Notes under the pieces: generated by a model
Seen by the model: only the letters and a program-made list of their open reading frames with translations
What the model was told of the DNA's origin: nothing
The model's database searches: none
Program-made: the position numbers and the translations under genes
Origin: Nocardia transvalensis NBRC 15921
Lineage (GTDB): Bacteria; Actinomycetota; Actinomycetes; Mycobacteriales; Mycobacteriaceae
Assembly (NCBI RefSeq): GCF_000308875.1
Contig: NZ_BAGL01000006.1
Span: 54,423-118,422, forward strand
Direction: 5' to 3'
Length of the DNA: 64,000 nt
Part shown: in pieces, positions 35,932 through 43,432 of the stretch
How the letters are laid out: each line of letters begins with the position of its first letter
How positions within the stretch are numbered: the stretch's first letter is position 1

Positions 35932-37329
35932 TTGAACGAGACGAGCGGGGCCGGGCGCGCGGGTCTGCGCACCGGTCTGCGTCGCCGGCACATGACCATG
36001 CTCGCGATCGGCGGCGCGGTGGGCGCCGGGCTGTTCGTGGGCAGCGGTTCGGTGATCAGGACGGCCGGCCCGGCGGCGGTGCTGTCCTACACGGTGGCGG
36101 GCGTGCTGGTGCTGTGCGTGCTGCGCGCGCTCGGCGAGATGGTGGTGGCCCGGCCGGTGGCGGGATCGCTGGCCGAGTACGCGCGAATCGCGTTGGGCCC
36201 CTTTGCCGGATTCACCGTGGGCTGGCTCTACTGGTACATGTACGTGATCCTGGTCGGCGCCGAGGCGACCGCGGGCGCGGCGATCCTCGCGGACTGGATC
36301 GACCTGCCGCAGTGGGTGCTGGCGGCCGCGTTGCTGGTGGTGATGACCGCGGTCAACCTGATCTCGGTGCGTTCGTTCGGCGAGTTCGAGTTCTGGTTCG
36401 CCTCGATCAAGGTCGCCGCGATCGTCGTATTCCTGATCCTGGGCGTGCTGTACGTGCTCGGGCTGTGGCCGAACGGGCATGGGGGACTGGACAATCTGAC
36501 CGCGCACGGCGGATTCGTCCCGCACGGCTGGGACGGGGTGCTGTCGGCGATCGTGGTGGTGATCTTCGCCTTCGGCGGCACCGAGATCGTGACGCTGGCC
36601 GCCGCCGAGAGCGCCGAGCCCGGTAAGGCCGTGGCCCGGGCCACCAGCAATGTGCTGTGGCGGGTGGCGCTGTTCTACGTGGCCTCGATCCTGCTGGTGG
36701 TGACGATCCTGCCGTGGGACGACGCCAAGGTGCTGACCAGCCCGTTCGTCAGCGCCCTCGACACCATGCACGTGCCCGCGGCGGGGACCGTGATGCAGGT
36801 GGTCATCCTGACCGCGGTGCTGTCGGTGCTGAATTCGGCGATCTACGTGTCCTCGCGCATGCTGCACGTCCTCACCCGCGACGGCGACGCGCCCGCCGGT
36901 CTCGTCCGGGTGAACCGCCGCGGCGTCCCCGCCCGAGCGGTGCTGCTGGGCACGGTCGCCGCCTGGTGCGCGGTAGTCGCCTCCTACGTCTCTCCGGACC
37001 GGGTCTTCACCTTCCTGGTGAACTCCATCGGCGTCATGCTGGCCTTCCTCTACCTGGCGGTCATGTTCTCCCAGCTCCGCCTCCGAGCCCGCCTGCAACG
37101 CGAGGACCCCTCCGCCCTCACCTACCGCCTCTGGCTCTACCCCTACCTCAGCTGGGCTGTCATCGCCGTCCTCGGCGCGGTCCTGATCTCCGCCGCCGCC
37201 ATGACCTCGATGCGCACCCAACTCCTCTCCTCCACCGTCACAGTCCTGGTAGTCGCAGCGCTCTACCCCCTGCGCGCCAAGTTCGGCAAGAAGGCCCCGG
37301 TGCGCGAGGTAGAGGTACTCACCCACTGA
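35932..37329 (+). CDS. APC-family amino acid permease
   Basis: A 465-residue transporter with about twelve hydrophobic helices. The N-terminal AIGGAVGAGLFVGSG (unwound helix 1), VARPVAGSLAEYARIALGPF and IFAFGGTEIVTLAAAESAEP are characteristic of the AAT branch of the amino acid-polyamine-organocation superfamily. Substrate not predictable. A TTG at 35932 behind AAGG is taken as the start; GTG at 35893 is an alternative. Ends near a convergent MFS gene. Confidence 0.85.
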   Translation: MNETSGAGRAGLRTGLRRRHMTMLAIGGAVGAGLFVGSGSVIRTAGPAAVLSYTVAGVLVLCVLRALGEMVVARPVAGSLAEYARIALGPFAGFTVGWLYWYMYVILVGAEATAGAAILADWIDLPQWVLAAALLVVMTAVNLISVRSFGEFEFWFASIKVAAIVVFLILGVLYVLGLWPNGHGGLDNLTAHGGFVPHGWDGVLSAIVVVIFAFGGTEIVTLAAAESAEPGKAVARATSNVLWRVALFYVASILLVVTILPWDDAKVLTSPFVSALDTMHVPAAGTVMQVVILTAVLSVLNSAIYVSSRMLHVLTRDGDAPAGLVRVNRRGVPARAVLLGTVAAWCAVVASYVSPDRVFTFLVNSIGVMLAFLYLAVMFSQLRLRARLQREDPSALTYRLWLYPYLSWAVIAVLGAVLISAAAMTSMRTQLLSSTVTVLVVAALYPLRAKFGKKAPVREVEVLTH

Positions 37330-37352
37330 GCCGACTACGTCGGCTTGACCCG

Positions 37353-37440
37353 TTTCCTGCCAAAAACGCGCAGGAAAAAGGGTGGTGGCGTGCCGGAAAC
37401 ATGCCCTTTGCCCCGGCGTGCTTTTGGCCGGGGCAAAGGG
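37353..37440. repeat. REPIN-like hairpin pair between convergent genes, locus 4
   Basis: TTTCCTGC/GCAGGAAA with loop CAAAAACGC is at 37353-37377. The opposite hairpin CCCTTTGCCCCGGC with its exact complement and loop GTGCTTTTG is at 37404-37440. The second stem is 14 perfect pairs. It probably also ends transcription from both the APC permease and the MFS gene. The first stem shows a paired G-to-T / C-to-A change relative to the other copies. Confidence 0.82.
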
Positions 37441-37450
37441 GGAACGTAGA

Positions 37451-38704
37451 TCAGTCGTCGCCGACAGTGATTGCCTCGGCCTCGGTTTCGCTGTGTTCGG
37501 CGGGGTCGTGGTCATCCACGTGGGAGAGGGCGCGGCGGCCGGAGAGTAGGACGATGACGCCGACGGCGGTGCAGGCGGCGCCGACCCAGAACGGGAGGGC
37601 CATCTGGTGTTCGCCGAGTTTGCCGGCCAGGAAGGGGGCGGCGGCGCCGCCGACGAAGCGGACGAAGCTGTAGGCCGCGGAGGCGGTCGAGCGTTCCACC
37701 GGCGCGGAGATCATCACGGCCTCGGTGATCAGTGTGTTGTTCACGCCGAGGAACAGGCCGGCCAGGATGGTGCCGACGATCAGCACCGGCTTGTGGTCGG
37801 TCCAGATCGCCATCGCCGCCAGATCGGCCGCGAACAGGCCCAGCGAGACCGCGATCATCGGCACGGTGCCGAAGGCGCGCTGCAACTTCGGCGCGAACAC
37901 CACCGATGCCAGCGCCAGCAGCAGGCCCCAGCCGAAGAAGATGAAGCCGATCGCGTAGGTGCCCATATCCAGCGGGAACGGGGTGTACGCCAGCAGCGTG
38001 AAGAAGCCGTAGTTGTACAGCAGCGCGGTGATGCTCACCAGTAGCAGGCCGGGGAAGCGCAGCGCCTTGAACGGCGCGACGATCGAGGTGCGCTGGGTGG
38101 GCTTGGGTGACTGCGGCAGCAGCACCACGATCGCGACGAACGCGATGGCCATCAGCACCGAGACGCCGAAGAACGGTGCGCGCCAGCTGAATCCGCCGAG
38201 GAATCCGCCGACCAGCGGCCCGGCCGCGATCCCGATGCCCAGCGCCGCCTCGTAGAGAATGATCGCGCGGGCTACGCCGCCGGTGGCCGCGCCCACGATG
38301 GTGGCCAGGGCGGTCGCGATGAACAGCGCGTTGCCCAGACCCCAGCCGGCGCGGAATCCGACGATCTGCCCGACGGTGCCGGAACTGCCCGCGAGCGCCG
38401 CGAACACCACGATGATCGCCAGTCCGGCGAGCAGTGTCTTCTTGGCGCCGAAGCGGCTGGAGATCACGCCGGTGATCAGCATGGCGACGCCCGTGACCAG
38501 CATGTAGCTGGTGAACAGCAGCGTCACCTGCGAAGGCGAGGCGTGCAGTTGCTCGCCGATGGGTTTGAGGATGGGATCGACCAGGCCGATTCCCATGAAG
38601 GCGATCACCGACGCGAAGGCCACGGCCCAGACGGATTTGGGCTGTGCGGCTATTCCGGTGGCAGGCGCGTCGGTGGCGGCGCGCGGCGAGAGAGTGGTGC
38701 TCAT
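37451..38704 (-). CDS. MFS transporter
   Basis: A 417-residue major facilitator protein with twelve predicted helices. Visible motifs are GVISSRFGAKKTLLAGLAII (motif A region near 88) and ALGIGIAAGPLVGGFLGGF (motif C, typical of drug/H+ antiporters). The start (38704) overlaps the stop of a MarR gene, indicating a regulated efflux pair; the exported compound is unknown. Confidence 0.87.
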   Translation of the reverse strand: MSTTLSPRAATDAPATGIAAQPKSVWAVAFASVIAFMGIGLVDPILKPIGEQLHASPSQVTLLFTSYMLVTGVAMLITGVISSRFGAKKTLLAGLAIIVVFAALAGSSGTVGQIVGFRAGWGLGNALFIATALATIVGAATGGVARAIILYEAALGIGIAAGPLVGGFLGGFSWRAPFFGVSVLMAIAFVAIVVLLPQSPKPTQRTSIVAPFKALRFPGLLLVSITALLYNYGFFTLLAYTPFPLDMGTYAIGFIFFGWGLLLALASVVFAPKLQRAFGTVPMIAVSLGLFAADLAAMAIWTDHKPVLIVGTILAGLFLGVNNTLITEAVMISAPVERSTASAAYSFVRFVGGAAAPFLAGKLGEHQMALPFWVGAACTAVGVIVLLSGRRALSHVDDHDPAEHSETEAEAITVGDD

Positions 38705-39180
38705 CAACGCTCCTGAATCGAATCTTCTCGATGCGCAGCCGATTTCAGGGCCTCGAGCAGTTCGCCGAGCTCGTCGCTCAGAGGGGCGAGCCGGTCGGTG
38801 TCGAAGCCGGGCAATCGCTGTGACAAGGCGGTGCCGATCGCACGGCGGGACGCGACCAAACGCGCGCGTCCCGCCGGCGTCGGCTCGACGACCACGGCTC
38901 TGGAGTCGCCGGGATCGGTGGTGCGGTCGGCCAGTCCCGCCGCGATCAGCCTGCCGATCAGCGCCGTTGCCGATGGCTGGGAACACCCGTCGAGACGGGC
39001 GAACTCGCTGACCCGCAGCGGTCCGTGCTCGTCGAGGAGGGACAGCGCGCGCACCATGGCCCGCGGCAGCACATCCCCGCTGAACGACCCCGCCAGCCGC
39101 GTGAGCCTGCTCGCGGCGACCACGATGTCGACCAGCGACTCCTCGCGACTGACTACCGGGGTGACCTGACTGAACCGCAC
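38704..39180 (-). CDS. MarR-family regulator
   Basis: A 158-residue winged-helix regulator (ALSLLDEHGPLRVSEFARLD, CSQPSATALIGRLIAAGLAD, DPGDSRAVVVEPTPAGRARL). It probably controls itself and the MFS pump. GTG at 39180 has no clear ribosome site, and an AT-rich palindrome begins six bases upstream, so a leaderless or very short-leader transcript is possible. Confidence 0.85.
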   Translation of the reverse strand: MRFSQVTPVVSREESLVDIVVAASRLTRLAGSFSGDVLPRAMVRALSLLDEHGPLRVSEFARLDGCSQPSATALIGRLIAAGLADRTTDPGDSRAVVVEPTPAGRARLVASRRAIGTALSQRLPGFDTDRLAPLSDELGELLEALKSAAHREDSIQER

Positions 39181-39186
39181 GAAAAT

Positions 39187-39220
39187 TTAGTTTACATTTA
39201 CTAACTATCTATGTACATAG
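39187..39220. promoter_or_regulatory. MarR operator region
   Basis: An unusually AT-rich patch with TTAGTTTACATTTACTAA (39187-39204, imperfect palindrome) and CTATGTACATAG (39209-39220, perfect 12-base palindrome), directly before the MarR gene. A related CTAACTATG repeats just after. Confidence 0.6.
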
Positions 39221-39264
39221 GCTAACTATGTATCCACCTGTGACCCTCCCCACGCCCCCCGGGT

Positions 39265-40365
39265 TCAGGCGGGGCGGGCTAGGGGGTGGGTGGGGGCGCC
39301 GAAGAGTTGGGTGTCGGCGTGGGCCCGTTTGAAGTAGAGGTGGGCCTCGTGTTCCCAGGTGATGGCTATGCCGCCGTGCATCTGGACCATCTCGCCGACG
39401 ACCTTGCTGTAGGCGTCGGAGCAGTGGATGCGGGCGGCGGCGAGGTCCAGCGCCGAATCGGGGCGCGGGAGGGGCGCCACGACGGCGCCCGAGGTCCGGC
39501 CCGCCGAGGTCGTCTCGGAGAGGTCGGCGATCGCGGCGTAGGCGGCCGAGCGGGCCGACTCCACCAGCACGTACATATCGGCCATACGGTGCTTGAGCGC
39601 CTGGAAGCTGCCGATCGCGCGGCCGAATTGGACCCGGGACTTGGTGTATTCGACCGTCTCCTGGAGGCATTGGTCCGCGGCGCCGACCTGCTCGGCGGCC
39701 AGTGCGGCCCAGGCGATCTCGCGCAGCCGGGCGGTGGCCGCCGCCGGTTCGCCGCCGAGGGCGCGCGCCGGGGCGGCGGTGAAGGTGATCTCGGCCAGCC
39801 GGCGGGTGGGGTCCATGGTCGGCGCGACCGTGCGCGCGACTTCCGGTGCGGCGGCGTCGATTTCGTACAGACCGTCGGACGTCGGCACGATCAGCGTATC
39901 GGCGATCGCGCCGTCGAGGACGTAATGCGCTGTGCCGGTGAGATTTCCGCTCTCGACCTGGATGCCGTAGCCGTCCCAGCCGCGCTCGGTCGCCCAGCAC
40001 AGGGCCAGCGTGCGCCCGCCCTCGGCCACCTCGGGTAGCAGGCGCGCGCAGGCCTCGGTGTTGCCCGACAGGAGGACCGCCTGCACGCCCAGCACCGCCG
40101 AACCGAGCATCGGCGGGGCGTGCAGGGTGCGGCCGAGTTCCTCGACGACGACCAGCGCGGCCGCGAGACCGGCCCCGACGCCGCCGTACTCCTCCGGAAT
40201 CGCCAGCGCCGCGACGCCGACCTGCTCGCACAGCAGCGTCCACAGCCGCTCGTCGTAGCCGAGGTCGCCGTCGATCGCCCGCCGCAGCGCGTCCCGGTCG
40301 CCGTGCTTGGCCAGGACGGCCCGCACCGTCGCGGCGAGTTCCTGAAGTTCCGCGGTGCTGCTCAT
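39265..40365 (-). CDS. fadE33: Acyl-CoA dehydrogenase FadE33
   Basis: A 366-residue acyl-CoA dehydrogenase subunit: LAIPEEYGGVGAGLAAALVV, VQFGRAIGSFQALKHRMADM and MHGGIAITWEHEAHLYFKRA. Position at the end of fadD3-echA-fadE31-fadE32 matches Mycobacterium tuberculosis fadE31-32-33, part of the KstR2 regulon for C/D-ring degradation. FadE31-33 probably act on the ring-opened CoA thioester as heteromers. Start 40365 overlaps the fadE32 stop by four bases. Confidence 0.85.
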   Translation of the reverse strand: MSSTAELQELAATVRAVLAKHGDRDALRRAIDGDLGYDERLWTLLCEQVGVAALAIPEEYGGVGAGLAAALVVVEELGRTLHAPPMLGSAVLGVQAVLLSGNTEACARLLPEVAEGGRTLALCWATERGWDGYGIQVESGNLTGTAHYVLDGAIADTLIVPTSDGLYEIDAAAPEVARTVAPTMDPTRRLAEITFTAAPARALGGEPAAATARLREIAWAALAAEQVGAADQCLQETVEYTKSRVQFGRAIGSFQALKHRMADMYVLVESARSAAYAAIADLSETTSAGRTSGAVVAPLPRPDSALDLAAARIHCSDAYSKVVGEMVQMHGGIAITWEHEAHLYFKRAHADTQLFGAPTHPLARPA

Positions 40366-41372
40366 GCCCGGCCTTTCCTGTCTGTGTCCGCGCGCAGCGC
40401 ATCTCCGATACGTGCCCGGTGGAAATCCGCTGTGCCCCAGGCGGACCGGAGCGCGGTGACCTTGGTCAGCCACAGCGAGAGGTCGTACTCCGCGGTGTAA
40501 CCGATCGCGCCGTGCACCTGGAGCGCGGTGCGCGCCGTGCGGTAGGCGGCCTCGGAACAGGCGAGCTTGGCCGCCGACACGTCCCGGGCGCGATCGGCCG
40601 AATCAGCGCTCAGCGCCGCGCGATACAGCAGCGGCTCGGCCATCTCCAGGCCGATCATGGCATTCGACAGGTGATGTTTGATCGCCTGATACTGCCCGAT
40701 CGGCTTGCCGAACTGATGGCGCTGCTTCACGTAGTCGACGCTGGTCTCGAGCAGCGCCCGACCCGCGCCGAGCGCCTGTGCGGCGGCGGCCAGGGCCCCG
40801 GCGTCGAAGGCGGCGTCGATCGCGGCGCGCACCCCGTCACCCTCGGCCACGACGTCGTCCGCCACCACCGTGAACAGCCGCCGGGCCGAATCCACCGACC
40901 GGATCAGGTCGGTCCGGTGACCGATCGACACCCGGTCCCCGTCGGCGACCAGGACGACCTCGGCGGTGTCGGCATCGACGGCGGGCGCGTCCGGGGTCAG
41001 CGCGAGCGTGCCCAGCGCGTGGCCGTCGGCGAGGGCCGCCAGCCAGCGCCGCGCGGCCGCCTTGTCCGGAAGTGCCTGCAGCAGAGCGGGAATCGCCGCC
41101 GCGGTCTCCACCAGCGGACCGGGGACGGCGGCGCGGCCGATCTCCCGCAGCGCCACGACCAGGTCGATCGCCTCGGCGCCCATGCCGCCGTACTCCTCGT
41201 CGACGGCCAGGCCCAGCGCGCCCGCGCCCGCGAGCTGCCGGATCAGGCCGCGGCCGCTGCGGTGGTCGCCGCCGGCCCAGGCGCGAATGATGCCGGGCGT
41301 ACCGGCCGCATCGCACATCTTGCGGAGGCTGCCGGCGAAATCCCGTTGTTCGGAGGACAGGGCAAACTTCAT
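40362..41372 (-). CDS. fadE32: Acyl-CoA dehydrogenase FadE32
   Basis: A 336-residue acyl-CoA dehydrogenase of the short heteromer-forming type: ALGLAVDEEYGGMGAEAIDL, HQFGKPIGQYQAIKHHLSNA and VHGAIGYTAEYDLSLWLTKV. It pairs in order with FadE31 and FadE33. ATG at 41372 (MKFALSSEQRDF), 59 bases after fadE31; the 4-bp overlap with fadE33 implies coupled synthesis. Confidence 0.84.
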   Translation of the reverse strand: MKFALSSEQRDFAGSLRKMCDAAGTPGIIRAWAGGDHRSGRGLIRQLAGAGALGLAVDEEYGGMGAEAIDLVVALREIGRAAVPGPLVETAAAIPALLQALPDKAAARRWLAALADGHALGTLALTPDAPAVDADTAEVVLVADGDRVSIGHRTDLIRSVDSARRLFTVVADDVVAEGDGVRAAIDAAFDAGALAAAAQALGAGRALLETSVDYVKQRHQFGKPIGQYQAIKHHLSNAMIGLEMAEPLLYRAALSADSADRARDVSAAKLACSEAAYRTARTALQVHGAIGYTAEYDLSLWLTKVTALRSAWGTADFHRARIGDALRADTDRKGRA

Positions 41373-41431
41373 CGAGCGGTCCAATCGGAGATGGAGGTGT
41401 GAGCCGGTGTGCGCATACGTCTCTCCCGTCG

Positions 41432-42562
41432 TTACCGCGGCAGGCCGAGCAGGCGCTCGGCGATGATGTTGCGCTGAATCTCGTTGGTACCGGCGTAGAT
41501 CGGGCCGGCCAGGGAGAACAGGTAGCCGTCGGTCCAGGCGCCGCTCTGTTCGGCGGCGGGGCCGAGCAGGTCCAGGGCGGTCTCGTGCATGGCGATGTCG
41601 AGATCGGACCAGAACACCTTGTTGACCGACGATTCCGCGCCGAGCTTGCCGCCCTCGGACAGCCGGGTGACCGTGGCCAGGGTGTTCAGCCGGTACGCCT
41701 CGGCGCCGACCCAGGCGTCCACCACGCGGTCGCGCGCCGCGGTATCGGACGGGTCGGAGGTGGTGCGCCACAGGTCGATCAGCCGACGCGCGGTCGCGCT
41801 GAACCGGCCGGGGCTGCGCAGCGACAGGCCGCGCTCGTTGCTGGAGGTGCTCATCGCCACCCGCCAGCCCTCGTTCGGCGTGCCGATCACGTCGCGATCC
41901 GGGACGAACACGTTGTCCAGGAAGATCTCCGCGAAGCCGGGTTCCCCGTCGAGCTGCGGGATCGGCCGGACGGTGACGCCGTCGGCCGACAGCGGAAACA
42001 TCACATAGGTGAGGCCCCGGTGCCGCTCGGCCTCCGGATCGCTGCGGAACAGCCCGAAGGCCCAATCCGCGTACGAGGCACGCGAACTCCAGGTCTTCTG
42101 GCCGTCGAGGACCCAGCCGCCGTTGGCACGCCGCGCCGTCGACCGGATGCCTGCGAGATCGCTGCCCGCCTCCGGCTCCGACCACGCCTGCGCCCAGATG
42201 TCGTCGCCGCGCGCCATCCGCGGCAGGATGCGCTCCAGCTGCTCCGGCGAGCCGTGTTCGAACAGCGTCGGGGCCAGCAGGAAGATGCCGTTCTGGCTGA
42301 CCCGGCCGGGCGCGCTCGCGGCGTAGTACTCCTCTTCGAACAGCACCCACTCCAGCAGCGACGCGTCGCGCCCACCGCAGTCCCGCGGCCAGGACACGAC
42401 CGACAGCCGCGCGTCGGCGAGCGTGTGCTCCCACGCCCGGTGCGCCTCGAACCCGGCCTTGGTATCCATCGACGGCAGGGGTGTGGCGGGCACGTTGGCG
42501 CGCAGGAACTCCCGGACCTCGAGCCGGAATTCCTCGATGGCGGTGTCGTATTCGAGATCCAT
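41432..42562 (-). CDS. fadE31: Acyl-CoA dehydrogenase FadE31
   Basis: A 376-residue acyl-CoA dehydrogenase with the full active-site set: AWSEPEAGSDLAGIRSTARR, DGQKTWSSRASYADWAFGLF and GPIYAGTNEIQRNIIAERLL. It is the canonical catalytic partner for FadE32/FadE33 in HIP degradation. The ATG at 42562 abuts the echA stop. Confidence 0.86.
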   Translation of the reverse strand: MDLEYDTAIEEFRLEVREFLRANVPATPLPSMDTKAGFEAHRAWEHTLADARLSVVSWPRDCGGRDASLLEWVLFEEEYYAASAPGRVSQNGIFLLAPTLFEHGSPEQLERILPRMARGDDIWAQAWSEPEAGSDLAGIRSTARRANGGWVLDGQKTWSSRASYADWAFGLFRSDPEAERHRGLTYVMFPLSADGVTVRPIPQLDGEPGFAEIFLDNVFVPDRDVIGTPNEGWRVAMSTSSNERGLSLRSPGRFSATARRLIDLWRTTSDPSDTAARDRVVDAWVGAEAYRLNTLATVTRLSEGGKLGAESSVNKVFWSDLDIAMHETALDLLGPAAEQSGAWTDGYLFSLAGPIYAGTNEIQRNIIAERLLGLPR

Positions 42563-43432
42563 CTATTTCGTTCCGTTCCTGTCCGCGCCGGCCTTCATGG
42601 ATTCGATGTTCATGCCACCCAGCGAGTCGGCGCCGACCTCGGCATTGTGGGCGTGTGCGAAATGGTGCAGACCGAAGACGGCGTCCATGCCCGCGCGCAT
42701 GCCCATGAGGTCCTCGCACTGGTTGACGGCCTTCTTGGCCAGCGCGAGCCCGAATTGCGGCATGGCCGAGATCTTTTCGGCCAGGGCCAGCGCGTGGGTC
42801 TCCAGTTCGTCGCGGGGCACGACCCGGTTGACCATGCCCCATTCGTAAGCCTGTGCGGCCGTGAAGCGATCGCCGGTGAACAGGATCTCCTTCGCGCGGC
42901 GCGGGCCCAGCATCCACGGGTGGGCGAAGTACTCCACACCCGGAATGCCCATGCGCACCACCGGATCCGAGAAGAACGCGTCGTCGGAGGCGACGATCAG
43001 ATCACACGACCACGCGAGCATCATCGCCCCGGCGATACACGCGCCCTGCACCACCGCGACGGTGGGCTTGGGGATCTCCCGCCAGCGGCGGCACATGCCC
43101 AGGTAGACCTCGGATTCGCGGGCGAACCGCTGTTCGCCGCCCGGTCGGTCGACGTGGTCCCACCACAGCACGGCCTTGTTGTCGTAGTGCACGTGGTGGT
43201 CGCGCCCCGGCGTGCCGATGTCGTGCCCGGCCGAGAAGTGTTCTCCGTTGCCCGCCAGCAGGATCGCCTTGACCTCGGCATCCTCGACCGCGCGGGTGAA
43301 CGCGTCGTCGAGCGCGTAGGTCATCACCGAGTTCTGCGCGTTGCGGTACTGCGGCCGGTTCATCGTGACGATCGCGACGGGTCCGCGGCGCTCGTAGGTG
43401 ACGACCTCGCCCTCGTCGGGAATGTCTGTCAC
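42563..43432 (-). CDS. Enoyl-CoA hydratase/isomerase family protein
   Basis: A 289-residue crotonase-fold protein: VAIVTMNRPQYRNAQNSVM, LLAGNGEHFSAGHDIGTPGR (oxyanion hole) and VQGACIAGAMMLAWSCDLIV. As it sits between fadD3 and fadE31, it probably hydrates an unsaturated intermediate made by the FadE enzymes; the mycobacterial cluster I know lacks a gene here. GTG start at 43432 overlaps the fadD3 stop. Confidence 0.83.
   Translation of the reverse strand: MTDIPDEGEVVTYERRGPVAIVTMNRPQYRNAQNSVMTYALDDAFTRAVEDAEVKAILLAGNGEHFSAGHDIGTPGRDHHVHYDNKAVLWWDHVDRPGGEQRFARESEVYLGMCRRWREIPKPTVAVVQGACIAGAMMLAWSCDLIVASDDAFFSDPVVRMGIPGVEYFAHPWMLGPRRAKEILFTGDRFTAAQAYEWGMVNRVVPRDELETHALALAEKISAMPQFGLALAKKAVNQCEDLMGMRAGMDAVFGLHHFAHAHNAEVGADSLGGMNIESMKAGADRNGTK

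Noticed and set aside
37404..37440. Only an ordinary terminator
   Set aside because: It carries the family loop and an oppositely oriented partner hairpin, so terminator function alone does not explain it, though it may also terminate.
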